Below, in pieces: positions 54,275 to 63,966 of a stretch of DNA of 64,000 nt (positions within the stretch are counted from its first letter, which is position 1; the number at the start of each line of letters is the position of its first letter). A model generated the notes under the pieces. It was not told the DNA's origin. It saw only the letters and a program-made list of their open reading frames with translations, and did no database searches. The DNA is from Salinicoccus cyprini (GTDB lineage Bacteria > Bacillota > Bacilli > Staphylococcales > Salinicoccaceae), in the NCBI RefSeq assembly GCF_007713705.1, contig NZ_VMSJ01000002.1, positions 62,001-126,000 on the forward strand, in the 5' to 3' direction. The position numbers were made by a program, and so were the translations under genes.

Positions 54275-55777
54275 CTATCGAAGGTTTTCATCCTTCAGAA
54301 GTTCTTCCACTGCGATTTTTGCAGAGAGCAGTACAATCGGCACACCAGCGCCTGGATGTGTACTGCTGCCCGTAAAGTAGAGGTTATCGCAATGTGTCGC
54401 CTTGCTCTGAGGTCTCATATGATTGCTTTGTGTCAGTGTCGGTCTGAGTCCGAATGTTGCACCGTTATAAGCGTTGAAGCGGCCTTCAAACTCATAAGGC
54501 GTCATTTTCCTTTCGGTCACGATTTCCTGGTCGAAGTGCGACATCCCAGGCAGCATCCTGATTTTCTGTATGATTTTATTACGATACATTTGCGTTATTT
54601 CATCGTTCCATTCGTACTTCATTGTAGAAAGGTCCGAAACCGGCATCAGAATATATATGCCATCCTTGCCCTCCGGTGCCAGGGACGGGTCGATCTTCGA
54701 TGCCAAGTACATATAGAGGGAGGGGTCGTCCAGTATGTCTCCATCAAAGATCTGGTTGATGTTCGTATCGAGATCCTCGGAAAACACAAAGTTATGCACG
54801 TTATCAATCTCAGGATATTTCCGGTCCATGCCGAGGTAGAGGACGAAGCATGAGCAGGAGTAGTCCATCTTATCGATTTTTTCATCAATGTATTTACCTT
54901 TATGTTCCGGTTTTTCGACCAGGTTTTTCATGGCGTACGGAAAATCGGCGTTGCACATGACGTAGTCTGAAGGAATGAATGATTCATTGACTGACACACC
55001 GACAGCTTTCTGGTCCTCAATGACGATCCGCTCGACACTTGTGTCATATTCAATCCTGCCTCCAAGTTCCCGAAACAATTGTTCCATGCCGGAAGCCATG
55101 GTGCGCATGCCACCCTTTATGAACCATACGCCATATAGGAATTCTATCATGGGGATGATTGTATAGAGCGAGGGACCTTTAAAGGGAGAGACACCGATAT
55201 AGAGGGTCTGGAAGCTGATCATCTGTCTCATACGCTTATCTTTAATATACTTTTTCATCAGGTTTTCAGCATTGCTCAATGTACGCAGTTTAAGACCCTG
55301 GCCGATCATGAAGGGATTATAGAAATCTTTTTGACTTCTGAATGGTCGCTGGAGAAAATGCTTTTTGGCCACATTGAACCGATGGTACAAGTCACTCAAG
55401 TACCGCATGAAGCCTTCAGCATCTGCATCGCTGATCTCCTCGAACATTTCAATATTTTTTACGAGATCGTTGGTTACCTGATACTGCTTTGTACCATTGT
55501 CGAAGTACCCACTGTACATCGGATCAAGCCGCTGCATCGGAATGTAGTCTTCCGGATCGCGACCTGCGAGTTCGAAAACTTCTCTATAGAGCTCAGGCAT
55601 CATTACGATGGTCGGTCCAAGGTCGAAATAGTATCCATCGACATCAATACGGTTCATCTTGCCGCCTGGTGCGGATTCCTTTTCGATGATGGTGACATCG
55701 TATCCTTCGTTCTGCAGACGGACTGCGCTGGCAAGGCCTGCGACACCTGCACCAATAATAGTAATCGTCTTTGTCAT
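54275..55777 (-). CDS. crtN: 4,4'-diapophytoene desaturase CrtN
   Basis: 500-residue FAD desaturase like S. aureus CrtN, producing 4,4'-diaponeurosporene. Landmarks: IIGAGVAGLASAVRL, FDLGPTIVMMPELYREVF, FQTLYIGVSPFKGPSLY, MIEFLYGVWFIKGGM, and the C-terminal TGSSTHPGAGVPIVLLSAK. It starts one base after the fni stop (TAAAATG), so the two are translationally coupled. Confidence 0.95.
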   Translation of the reverse strand: MTKTITIIGAGVAGLASAVRLQNEGYDVTIIEKESAPGGKMNRIDVDGYYFDLGPTIVMMPELYREVFELAGRDPEDYIPMQRLDPMYSGYFDNGTKQYQVTNDLVKNIEMFEEISDADAEGFMRYLSDLYHRFNVAKKHFLQRPFRSQKDFYNPFMIGQGLKLRTLSNAENLMKKYIKDKRMRQMISFQTLYIGVSPFKGPSLYTIIPMIEFLYGVWFIKGGMRTMASGMEQLFRELGGRIEYDTSVERIVIEDQKAVGVSVNESFIPSDYVMCNADFPYAMKNLVEKPEHKGKYIDEKIDKMDYSCSCFVLYLGMDRKYPEIDNVHNFVFSEDLDTNINQIFDGDILDDPSLYMYLASKIDPSLAPEGKDGIYILMPVSDLSTMKYEWNDEITQMYRNKIIQKIRMLPGMSHFDQEIVTERKMTPYEFEGRFNAYNGATFGLRPTLTQSNHMRPQSKATHCDNLYFTGSSTHPGAGVPIVLLSAKIAVEELLKDENLR

Positions 55778-55778
55778 T

Positions 55779-56840
55779 TTAACGGCTCCTCTGGCTATGT
55801 AACGCCCGCTGTTTCTGCCAGGAAAGAATTTCAGGGCTTAGAACAATCGGTCGTTGCGTAATTTCTTCAATGGTTCTTGCATTGATCATGATTGCAATTT
55901 TACACATCTGATGATGAAACTGGCTGATGTATTCAATTGCCGCTTCGATGCCATTGTATTCCACCTGTTCGAGCATTGTTCTCGACATGCCGACCGCTTT
56001 GGCACCGAGGGCGAGGCATTTCATGGCGTCCAAAGGCGTCTTGATCCCCCCACTGGCGAGAATGGACATATCACTGACAAACGGCTCTGCTTCGAGCAGC
56101 GAAATGGCTGTGGAAAGCCCCCAGTTTTTGAGATAGTCCATGTCCTTGTGCTCACGACGTGCATTTTCTATGGATGCAAAATTGGTGCCGCCTTTACCGC
56201 TCACATCCACATACCGGACTCCACTATCTTTCAAAGTCTGAAGTGTTTCCCAGCTCATGCCGAACCCGACTTCTTTGATAATGACAGGTATACCGGCATG
56301 ACGCACGATATTTTCGATGTTTTCAAGCCATGATCTGAAGTTGCGGTCACCCTCAGGCATGATGAGCTCCTGTGGTGCGTTGATATGGATCTGCAGCGCA
56401 TCGGCCTGGATCAGCTCAATGGCACGCTTTGCACCGTCCAATGAGACGTCGGCACCGACGTTCGCAAAAACGAGGCCCTTGGGATTACGGTCACGCACTA
56501 CGGTGAAAGAATTCTCGAGCTCGGGGTGCTTCAGTGCCGCATGCATGGATCCCACGGCCATCGGAATGCCTGTTGCACTTGCGACTTCAGCCAGTTTGCT
56601 GTTGATGGTGCGTGTCCATTCACTACCGCCTGTCATCGCATTGATATAGAGTGGCTGGGAAAGTTTGAGCGGACCGATGCAAGTGGACAGATCCACCTCA
56701 TCCAGATTGAAGGACGGTATGGACTGATGAACAAAATGGACATGGTTGAAATCAGAATCCACTACTGCAGCCTTCTGGTCCAAGGCATGTCTGACATGTT
56801 CATCTTTTCTCTGGCTTCTCAAATCCGTCTCTCTATTCAT
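55779..56840 (-). CDS. fni: Type II isopentenyl diphosphate isomerase
   Basis: 353-residue FMN- and NADPH-dependent enzyme that interconverts isopentenyl and dimethylallyl diphosphate. Typical blocks: RKDEHVRHAL, YINAMTGGSEWT, VGSMHAALKHPE, VFANVGADV, QIHINAPQELIMPEGDRNF, VDVSGKGGTNFASIE and ASGGIKTPLDA. ATG 56840 chosen; further upstream in-frame starts extend the protein beyond the usual length. As first gene of the operon it supplies precursors for the carotenoids. Confidence 0.94.
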   Translation of the reverse strand: MNRETDLRSQRKDEHVRHALDQKAAVVDSDFNHVHFVHQSIPSFNLDEVDLSTCIGPLKLSQPLYINAMTGGSEWTRTINSKLAEVASATGIPMAVGSMHAALKHPELENSFTVVRDRNPKGLVFANVGADVSLDGAKRAIELIQADALQIHINAPQELIMPEGDRNFRSWLENIENIVRHAGIPVIIKEVGFGMSWETLQTLKDSGVRYVDVSGKGGTNFASIENARREHKDMDYLKNWGLSTAISLLEAEPFVSDMSILASGGIKTPLDAMKCLALGAKAVGMSRTMLEQVEYNGIEAAIEYISQFHHQMCKIAIMINARTIEEITQRPIVLSPEILSWQKQRALHSQRSR

Positions 56841-56954
56841 TCCTCTCAGCCTTCCCTCGGTACTGTTATGAATATATACAATTATCAATGAAAAGCATGT
56901 GCTTTGTAAAATGATAAGCGCATAACATAACTAAAAACGTCGCTAAATATAAAA

Positions 56955-56979
56955 AAGCACCGGAAAAGATCCGGTGCTT
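56955..56979 (-). terminator. Intrinsic terminator of BCCT gene 2
   Basis: Perfect 9-bp stem AAGCACCGG / CCGGTGCTT, 7-nt loop, T-run on the minus strand, 13 bp after the BCCT stop. Confidence 0.88.
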
Positions 56980-56991
56980 GGTATGAAACGT

Positions 56992-58620
56992 CTATTCCTG
57001 ACTCTCAGCTTCCTGTTCCATCTGTTTTCTGAGTTTGATTTCTTCTGCGCGTTCACGTTTTGACTTTTCAACATATTCCTTCATGCGCTGTTTGTTTGGT
57101 GTGATGGAAAGACCGAGATACTTTCTTTCCTCATTGGCATCCTTGTAGAAGGAGACCATCATCGAAATGATGACAATACTGAATGGGAAAGCTGAAACGA
57201 TTGCTGCTGACTGTAATGCATTCAGTCCGGACTCTCCTCCTGAAAGAAGAAGAACAAAAGCGATTGAGGAAAGTGCAACGCCCCATATGACTTTTACTTT
57301 GTTGGAAGGCTGCAGTGAACCGAATGTGGTCTGCATGCCCAGCACATATGTTGCAGAGTCTGCAGATGTGACAAAGAATGATGCGATAAGCAGCAATGCA
57401 GTTACAGATAGTATTGTACTCAATGGCAATTCATTGAATATGCCGAACAGCATTGTTTCAGGATTCAATTCAAAGATGGACGGTGTGGATTGTCCAATTT
57501 CAATTCCTGTAACACCGAATACACTGAACCATATGATACTGACTATTGTAGGTACCAGCAGTACAGCTATGATGAATTCACGTACGGTACGGCCACGGGA
57601 TACACGGGCGATGAATATACCAACAAATGGGCTCCAGCTCATCCACCAGCCCCAGTAGTAGATGGTCCATACTTCAAGCCAGTCATTCTTCTGCTGGTTG
57701 AGTGGCGCTACATCTAGACTGTTGTATAGGAACGTGTCGAGCATGGCGCCAGTAGACGTGTTCATCATGTTGAGGATCATCATGGTTGGACCGATGATGA
57801 GCACTGTAATCAGAAGGATACCGGCAAGTCCCATATTCAGGTTACTTAAGTATTGGATACCTTTGCTCAATCCGCTCCATGCACTGATGAGGAACAGGAA
57901 TGTAACTACAGCTATGATGATTCCCTGTGTCACGATATTGATCGGGACGTTGAACAGGTAGTTCAGACCACCATTGATCTGCAATGTACCGATACCGAGT
58001 GAAACAGCGACACCGATGATTGTTGCAAATACGGAGAGGACGTCTACAGCGACGCCGATCGGTCCATCGACGCGATCACCGAGAATGGGTCTGAGTGTTT
58101 TCGAGAGAAGGCCAACTTCGCCTTTTCTGAATTGTGAATACGCAAGAGCGAGTGCGACAACGGCATACATCGCCCAGGCATGGAAGCCATAGTGGAAGAA
58201 GGTTGAACGCATTGCTTCAATCATTGCCGCTTCGGTCTGTGGGTCTGCTGTCGGTGGGCCGAGATAGTGCTGGACCGGTTCAGCAGCCCCATAGAAGACA
58301 AGACCGATACCCATACCCGCACTGAAAAGCATGGCGAGCCATGAAATGGTTCTGAATTCGGGTTTATGGTACGGCTTGCCGAGCTTCAATTTGCCGATTG
58401 GGCTGAAGATAAGAAAGATACAGAAAAATACCATTAGTGTTGTGATGATGAGATAGTACCATCCAAAGTACTCTATGATCCATGAACCGACATTGCTTGT
58501 AACGATGCCGAATCGATCAGGAATGACTATACCGATGACGACCATCAGGCCGACGATGATGGAGGCATAAATGAAAACGTTCGACAGTTTTTTACCGCTT
58601 GGATGTTCAGGATTTTCCAT
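56992..58620 (-). CDS. BCCT-family compatible-solute transporter, copy 2
   Basis: 542 residues, paralogous to 4453-6066 with the same landmarks (GMGIGLVFYGAAEPVQHY, WTIYYWGWWMSWSPF, GIFIARVSRGRTVREF). The substrate-site stretch differs (YGAAEPVQ here, YSTSEPIS there), and so does the charged C-terminal tail (KSKRERAEEIKLRKQMEQEA), hinting at different substrate or sensing range. RBS AAAGGAGG lies 12 nt before ATG. Confidence 0.92.
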   Translation of the reverse strand: MENPEHPSGKKLSNVFIYASIIVGLMVVIGIVIPDRFGIVTSNVGSWIIEYFGWYYLIITTLMVFFCIFLIFSPIGKLKLGKPYHKPEFRTISWLAMLFSAGMGIGLVFYGAAEPVQHYLGPPTADPQTEAAMIEAMRSTFFHYGFHAWAMYAVVALALAYSQFRKGEVGLLSKTLRPILGDRVDGPIGVAVDVLSVFATIIGVAVSLGIGTLQINGGLNYLFNVPINIVTQGIIIAVVTFLFLISAWSGLSKGIQYLSNLNMGLAGILLITVLIIGPTMMILNMMNTSTGAMLDTFLYNSLDVAPLNQQKNDWLEVWTIYYWGWWMSWSPFVGIFIARVSRGRTVREFIIAVLLVPTIVSIIWFSVFGVTGIEIGQSTPSIFELNPETMLFGIFNELPLSTILSVTALLLIASFFVTSADSATYVLGMQTTFGSLQPSNKVKVIWGVALSSIAFVLLLSGGESGLNALQSAAIVSAFPFSIVIISMMVSFYKDANEERKYLGLSITPNKQRMKEYVEKSKRERAEEIKLRKQMEQEAESQE

Positions 58621-59020
58621 AGGACAAATGTCCTCCTTTAATTTTTTTACTGAAGTATGACTGGCATAAAACCAGGTGTAAAAAGTGCAACTGGAAACAA
58701 CGTTATTAATAATAACAAACTGGAACGTGGATTACAACTTCCTATATAAATAGAAGCGTTCCGATAGAAGCATTTCGAAAAAAGGAAGTGTGTTACGCTC
58801 CCTGCTATTTTGGAATGCTCTCTGTTTCCTACTTATATTTATATTACACTACTTGACATGACAATACAAATAACGCCGTTATATCGTTATTAGCGAGCGA
58901 AATAGTGATGATCACAGTGTTTTTAATGTTCTGAAGACGGCGATATACTGCTATGTAGATACACCTGCACAATCAGAATTCCGCAGTTTTCGATAAAAGC
59001 TGCGGAATTCCTCTGTCCAT
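58621..59020. promoter_or_regulatory. Intergenic region upstream of BCCT gene 2
   Basis: 400 bp without a convincing gene. It contains the BCCT2 RBS, CGTTAT at 58701, a tight group of ATAACG/CGTTAT at 58870, 58877 and 58885, and the dha operon terminator at its right end. Low-complexity A/T-rich stretches lie between. Confidence 0.5.
58976..59010 (-). terminator. Intrinsic terminator of the dha operon
   Basis: Perfect 11-bp stem GAATTCCGCAG / CTGCGGAATTC with a 13-nt loop, 10 bp after dhaM, on the minus strand. No long T-run. Confidence 0.75.
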
Positions 59021-59383
59021 CTACTTTTTCATTTCCTGGAGCTTCTCAAGTATCTGAGTTGTTTCAGTGCCGACACTGTTTTCAACAGCAGCGAGGAAAC
59101 TGCCCTCGACGATGGGGGCCTCCGAGATGTGGAGCGTATGATTTCCATCATACATTTCGACTGCCATTTCAAGATTCATCTTGCTGGAGCCGATATCATA
59201 GAAGCAGATGGTATCTTCCTGAACCTGATCGAGCATATCATTGATCTGATCGACACTGGTACCGATACCACCGTCCATGCCGCCTGAAGCCTGTATGACT
59301 GTATCTTTTGCCATCTGGGAAATGAGTGCTCTCGTACCTTCCGCTATATCTTTACTGTGGCTTATAATTAGAATTTCCGTCAT
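59021..59383 (-). CDS. dhaM: Dihydroxyacetone kinase phosphotransfer subunit DhaM
   Basis: 120 residues, a single EIIA-Man-like domain with active-site His9 (ISHSKDIAEG) and GGIGTSVDQI. It passes phosphate from PTS HPr to the ADP held by DhaL. Only the short form is present, as in Firmicutes. Its ATG overlaps the dhaL stop (TAATG). Confidence 0.9.
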   Translation of the reverse strand: MTEILIISHSKDIAEGTRALISQMAKDTVIQASGGMDGGIGTSVDQINDMLDQVQEDTICFYDIGSSKMNLEMAVEMYDGNHTLHISEAPIVEGSFLAAVENSVGTETTQILEKLQEMKK

Positions 59384-59961
59384 TATTCCATCCCCTCTCC
59401 CAATGCATGGATGATATATACGGCGCTCTGTGCGCCGGGGTCTATGGTCCCTTTGGACTGCTCCTTGAAATATGCGGCCCGTCCTTTCGTTGCAATCATA
59501 TCTTCTGTTTCCTGTGCAAGTGCCTGAAGGTCGTCCAGTTTGAGCGCACCGCTTTCCTTAAGAAGCTCAGCCGATTTTGAGATGACATCATACATTGTCT
59601 TCTCGCCGCCTTCAACCTTGCCTTTACTGGCGACTGTATCAGCGAATACATCAAGCATTTCCATCAGGTTTTCCTTGTCGATATCCTCTTTTGCAACGTC
59701 ACTCATTTTGACGAAGCTGAACCCATAAAGTGGGCCGCTTGCCCCGCCGATCGAGCTCATCAAGGTCATCCCTGTCTGTTTCAAAACTTCAGGGGCTGTT
59801 CCACCGGAGACCTTCTCATGGACGGCAGAAAATCCACGCTTCATATTCACGCCATGATCCCCATCGCCAATCTCACGATCCAGACCGGTAAGTTCGCTTT
59901 CCTTTTCATCGAAGACGGACTTCAGTCCGTGCATCTTTTCAAGCAGTTTGTCACCATTCAT
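59383..59961 (-). CDS. dhaL: Dihydroxyacetone kinase ADP-binding subunit DhaL
   Basis: 192 residues, DAK2 domain. The three Asp that bind Mg-ADP are in DREIGDGDHGVNM; SSIGGASGPLYG and TKGRAAY complete the pattern. It holds ADP as a coenzyme that DhaM rephosphorylates and which then phosphorylates dihydroxyacetone on DhaK. Confidence 0.92.
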   Translation of the reverse strand: MNGDKLLEKMHGLKSVFDEKESELTGLDREIGDGDHGVNMKRGFSAVHEKVSGGTAPEVLKQTGMTLMSSIGGASGPLYGFSFVKMSDVAKEDIDKENLMEMLDVFADTVASKGKVEGGEKTMYDVISKSAELLKESGALKLDDLQALAQETEDMIATKGRAAYFKEQSKGTIDPGAQSAVYIIHALGEGME

Positions 59962-59973
59962 TTTTCAAACCTC

Positions 59974-60939
59974 CTATTTGAAATACTTCGATCCTGTCTC
60001 TGCTTCGAGACTATCCAGAACTTCCTGGTCTTCGTCCAATACAGTCAGTGAAAAGCCTTGCATATCGAGCGCAGTCATATAGTCGCCGACAAGCAGTCTG
60101 GAAACAGTAACATCATGTTCTTGCAGTTTTTTCATCACGTAGTTGGTGACGATGCTGAGTTCGCTCTCAGGTGTCCCCCCCATGCCATTGACCATGACAA
60201 TCAATCGGGAACTGTCCGTGTGCTTAAAAAGTTCATCCAGCAGACGACCGACAATCTTGTCGACTGTTTCCGACTGCTCACGGTATATGCCTTTCTCACC
60301 ATGTATGCCGACACCAATTTCCATTTCATTTTCATCAAGGTCAAAACCATACTCTCCTGTAGTAGGCACAAGACACGGCGCAATTGCCATGCCGATGGAG
60401 TACAGACTCTCCATCATCCCCTTCACCTTCTTGACGATTTCTTCCAAAGGTGTATTCTGATCGGAAAGATAGCCAGCATACTTATGGACAATTACAGTGC
60501 CGGCAACGCCACGTCTCTGCTCCTTGTTGTCAATCGCAACATCATCTCTGACTATGACGGAAGATACCTGGTGGCCTTCCGCCTGTGCCATTTCCTGTGC
60601 CATTTCAAAGTTCATGACATCACCGCTGTAGTTTTTTATGATGAGCAGTACGCCATCTCCATTATCCACAGCCTTTATTGCCGCCAGGACCTTGTCTGGT
60701 GTCGGAGAAGTGAATACCTCGCCACACACCGCCGCATCGAGCATACCTTCTGCGACATATCCTGCATGGGCAGGCTCATGACCGCTTCCACCCCCTGAGA
60801 CGAGTGCGACACCGCTTTCTTTCCTGTTTTTCCGGACGACTACTGTTTCTTCGATGATATCAATATTTTCATCACGCAATTTCAGACCATCAAGCATATC
60901 CGCCAAGAAGCGCTCTCTGTCATTCACCAGTTTCTTCAT
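59974..60939 (-). CDS. dhaK: Dihydroxyacetone kinase substrate-binding subunit DhaK
   Basis: 321 residues, DAK1 domain. GGGSGHEPAHAGYV near residues 52-65 and the covalent substrate His in EIGVGIHGEKGIYR are present. It binds dihydroxyacetone as a hemiaminal. ATG 60939 lies 7 nt after AAGGAGGA. First of dhaKLM; the aldehyde dehydrogenase lies 69 bp upstream on the same strand. Confidence 0.93.
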   Translation of the reverse strand: MKKLVNDRERFLADMLDGLKLRDENIDIIEETVVVRKNRKESGVALVSGGGSGHEPAHAGYVAEGMLDAAVCGEVFTSPTPDKVLAAIKAVDNGDGVLLIIKNYSGDVMNFEMAQEMAQAEGHQVSSVIVRDDVAIDNKEQRRGVAGTVIVHKYAGYLSDQNTPLEEIVKKVKGMMESLYSIGMAIAPCLVPTTGEYGFDLDENEMEIGVGIHGEKGIYREQSETVDKIVGRLLDELFKHTDSSRLIVMVNGMGGTPESELSIVTNYVMKKLQEHDVTVSRLLVGDYMTALDMQGFSLTVLDEDQEVLDSLEAETGSKYFK

Positions 60940-60970
60940 AAACTTCTCCTCCTTTTCCATAAGTACCTAT

Positions 60971-60996
60971 ACCCCAATCCATGAATGAATTGGGGT
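60971..60996 (-). other. Hairpin between aldehyde dehydrogenase and dhaK
   Basis: ACCCCAAT / ATTGGGGT, 8-bp perfect stem with a 10-nt loop, without a T-run. It could be a partial terminator, a processing site or an attenuator reducing dha expression relative to the dehydrogenase gene. Confidence 0.5.
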
Positions 60997-61008
60997 GGGC
61001 ATGGAATA

Positions 61009-62439
61009 TTATTTGAAATAGCCTTTGATGGCTTTGACCTCCAGGAATTCCTCAATACCATAGTCGCCCCATTCGCGGCCGATACCGGATTGCTTATATC
61101 CGCCGAATGGCAGGTCGGTACGGCCCTTTGCGCCATTGATTTCAACAGTACCTGCTTCAATACTGCGTGCAACGTGCTTGAGCGTCTCCATATCTTCACC
61201 GAATACATAACCGGCAAGGCCGTATTTCGTATCATTCGCAATTTCAATGGCCTCATCAAGGTCGTTGTATGTGATGACAGACATTACAGGCCCGAATATT
61301 TCCTCCTGTGCAATCGTCATATCATTTCTGACGTCCGAGAATATGGTCGGTCTGACATAATAGCCTTTATCCAGGTTGTCCGGCTGGCCGCTGCCTCCAT
61401 GGAACAGCGTTGCGCCTTCTTCCGTCCCTTTCTCGATATAGGACTGGACCGTATCGAACTGCTTCCTGCTGATCAATGGACCGATGGTCGTGCCTGATCC
61501 ACGGGGATCACCGACGTTCACCTGTGTCATTTCCTGTTTTGCCGCCTCAAGGAAAGCTTCTTTCTTCGATTCCGGAACGAGGGTTCTTGTACCGGCAGTA
61601 CATACCTGTCCTGAGTTATGGACCACTTTTTTGACGGCAAGTTTTGCGGCCTCTGCAATATCAGCATCCTCCAGAATGATGAGCGGAGATTTGCCGCCCA
61701 GTTCAAGGGAGACTTTCTTGAAGTCCCTGCTTGCTTTCTCCATGATTTTGGATCCGGTGGAACCAGACCCCGTAAAGGACATCATGCGCACCTTTGGATG
61801 TTCACTGAGCGGATTGCCGACACCTTCCCCATCACCATTGACGAGGTTGAAGACACCTTTCGGCACCCCGGCCTTATCGAAAATTTCAGCCAGGATGATG
61901 GCTGCAAAAGGCGTCTCCTCGGAAGGCTTCATGACGACAGTGCTTCCGGCGGCAATCGCCCCTGCGAGTTTCAATGATGTCTGATTGGTCGGGAAGTTCC
62001 ATGGGGTAATCAGTCCGGCAACACCGATTGCCTCTTTCACAACAAGGTGGTCACCCCGCTGCTCTTCGAATTCAAAAGTATCCAGTGCGTCTCTGGCTGC
62101 TTTGAAATGGTTGAGACCCGCCTGGTAGTGTGTCTCTTCCGACATTTTCAACGGAGAACCGAGCTCATCTGTAATTGTTTCGATCAGATCGTCCTTGCGG
62201 TCCTCATATTCCCTTACAATCCTGTCCAGCAGCTCGCGTCTTTCCGCTACAGGTGTATGGCGGAATTTCAAGTAGACCGCATGCGCGGCTTCCACCGCCT
62301 TGTCAACGTCCTCGGCATTCCCTTTAGCGATTCTGCCGAACACCTCACCGGTTGCAGGGTTGATGACGTCAATCGTCTCTCCACTCGCACTCTCAACCCA
62401 TTCTCCATTTATATACTGCTTTGTCTGCTCTCTCATCAT
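61009..62439 (-). CDS. NAD(P)+-dependent aldehyde dehydrogenase
   Basis: 476 residues. Family features: [38 protein letters not shown] (cofactor site), catalytic Glu in LELGGKSP and Cys in [11 protein letters not shown], and [12 protein letters not shown] 62439 lies 7 nt after GAAGGGGA. Substrate unknown; placement before dhaKLM suggests a three-carbon aldehyde such as glyceraldehyde or lactaldehyde (inference). Confidence 0.93.
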   Translation of the reverse strand: MMREQTKQYINGEWVESASGETIDVINPATGEVFGRIAKGNAEDVDKAVEAAHAVYLKFRHTPVAERRELLDRIVREYEDRKDDLIETITDELGSPLKMSEETHYQAGLNHFKAARDALDTFEFEEQRGDHLVVKEAIGVAGLITPWNFPTNQTSLKLAGAIAAGSTVVMKPSEETPFAAIILAEIFDKAGVPKGVFNLVNGDGEGVGNPLSEHPKVRMMSFTGSGSTGSKIMEKASRDFKKVSLELGGKSPLIILEDADIAEAAKLAVKKVVHNSGQVCTAGTRTLVPESKKEAFLEAAKQEMTQVNVGDPRGSGTTIGPLISRKQFDTVQSYIEKGTEEGATLFHGGSGQPDNLDKGYYVRPTIFSDVRNDMTIAQEEIFGPVMSVITYNDLDEAIEIANDTKYGLAGYVFGEDMETLKHVARSIEAGTVEINGAKGRTDLPFGGYKQSGIGREWGDYGIEEFLEVKAIKGYFK

Positions 62440-62526
62440 GTCATTCCCCTTCACAGTTTTTGTCTTTTACCCTTTAGCCTAATTTGTGGAACTTTAATCA
62501 TCGAAAATAAAAAATATAAAAAATAG

Positions 62527-62549
62527 GATATCCCGGATCAGGACATCCC
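62527..62549 (-). terminator. Intrinsic terminator of the YeeE/YedE gene
   Basis: On the minus strand GGATGTCC pairs with GGATATCC (one G-U) and is followed by a long T/A run. Confidence 0.75.
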
Positions 62550-62557
62550 ATTTTGAA

Positions 62558-63811
62558 TCAGCATACGGAATCGTTGGATTTTGGTACGGATAGGCCGAAC
62601 AGTGGACGGAGATAGAGTGCCAGGAATGTACCTGCGAGTGCCAGAATCCCCCATATATAGCCATGTAGACTGAAAGAGGCGATACCACCGAAGTATGCAC
62701 CGATATTGCATCCGAAGGCAAGGCGTGCCCCGTAGCCCATCAGCAGTCCGCCGATGACGGATGCAGAAAAATTGCCAAGTGTAATTCTGCTGAACTTGAA
62801 CAGACCACCTGCTGCAGAGGCGATGAACGCGCCGAGTATGACACCAAAGTTGAGCACAGTCGTCGAGTCCGCAAATATTGAAGATTCGAGTACGGCAGCA
62901 TTGGCACCCTGCCAGTAGCCCCATGAAGCAACGTCCACGCCGAACATGCCCGCTATTTTGGAACCCCAGAGTGCGAATGCTGAAGTGATGCCCCAAGGCG
63001 TCCCCCTCGTCATCAGAGTGAGTGCATTAAGTACAGCCAGTGCGATGGCTGCAGCAAAAAGCGGCCAGGAACCTCTGAATATGCGTTTCCATCCTTGTGC
63101 AGTCGGTAGAGGTGCCATTTTAGGTGCTTTTCTTTTCTTTTCAATGATGACTGTAATCCAGGCAATCAGCCCGAACAGAACGATGGAGACGAGCCATGCC
63201 CCTCCGTAGCCCAGTCCCGTGGAGGTGGCCAGTGAGATGGGTTCAAATGATGGCAGCTCTTCTGTCCAGAAAGGCAGGTGGTGTGCGCCGACTGTTGCAC
63301 CGACGATGAAGAAGATCAAAGTGATGAACATGACGGTACGTCCGCCACCGATCGCATAGAGTGTACCGGATGCACATCCGCCGCCAAGCTGCATGCCGAT
63401 ACCGAATATGAAGGATCCGACAATCAGACTGATGCCGACCGGTGACACATAGCCGGCGACATCCTGACCAAAGAAGGAAATGCCGAAAGCAAGTATCGGC
63501 GCGAACAATGTCACAGCGACAGCCAGCATGAGCATATGTGCACGCAGCGCCTGACCATTCCCGACCGACATCATACGTCTGAAAGCGGAAGTGAAGCCGA
63601 AGCGGGCATGGAATAAAGTGAAACCGAGCAGAAGCCCGAGAAGCATGAGTATAGGCTGGGCCATCGACTGTGTCGCAGCAAGATATAGGAATAGTACAAA
63701 GCTGACTGCAATACCGACACCGATCAGTACTTTCTGCGGGGCATTCAACTCCAGGGACCGGCGTATTACCGGATCTCTCGCTTCATTAACCGGCTGCACT
63801 CTAGTAGTCAT
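62558..63811 (-). CDS. YeeE/YedE-family (TsuA-like) sulfur-compound transporter
   Basis: 417 residues with about nine membrane segments in two pseudo-symmetric halves. Both contain the family's Gly-rich Cys loop: QLGGGCASGTLYAIGGG and LAFGCNIGAYFGGIAS. Characterised members (TsuA) import thiosulfate via these cysteines. The C-terminus ends with NDSVC. No rhodanese or TusA gene is visible within the window. Confidence 0.88.
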   Translation of the reverse strand: MTTRVQPVNEARDPVIRRSLELNAPQKVLIGVGIAVSFVLFLYLAATQSMAQPILMLLGLLLGFTLFHARFGFTSAFRRMMSVGNGQALRAHMLMLAVAVTLFAPILAFGISFFGQDVAGYVSPVGISLIVGSFIFGIGMQLGGGCASGTLYAIGGGRTVMFITLIFFIVGATVGAHHLPFWTEELPSFEPISLATSTGLGYGGAWLVSIVLFGLIAWITVIIEKKRKAPKMAPLPTAQGWKRIFRGSWPLFAAAIALAVLNALTLMTRGTPWGITSAFALWGSKIAGMFGVDVASWGYWQGANAAVLESSIFADSTTVLNFGVILGAFIASAAGGLFKFSRITLGNFSASVIGGLLMGYGARLAFGCNIGAYFGGIASFSLHGYIWGILALAGTFLALYLRPLFGLSVPKSNDSVC

Positions 63812-63966
63812 TTATAGATCACCTTTCCTTATGAACAGTTTGTGTAATATTTGCACAGTCTATTATATCCTAGTATTCAAGTCAAGAATGAAGTTTCGAA
63901 TTTAAAAAACAATGCATGCCGGATGTATACTCACAATTGTTCTGAGCCTGGAAAGAGGTTATAATA

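Noticed and set aside
61009-62439. Aldehyde dehydrogenase as the carotenoid AldH of the staphyloxanthin route
   Set aside because: It resembles DhaS-type enzymes, not the YwdH-like AldH, and is placed with dhaKLM rather than with crt.
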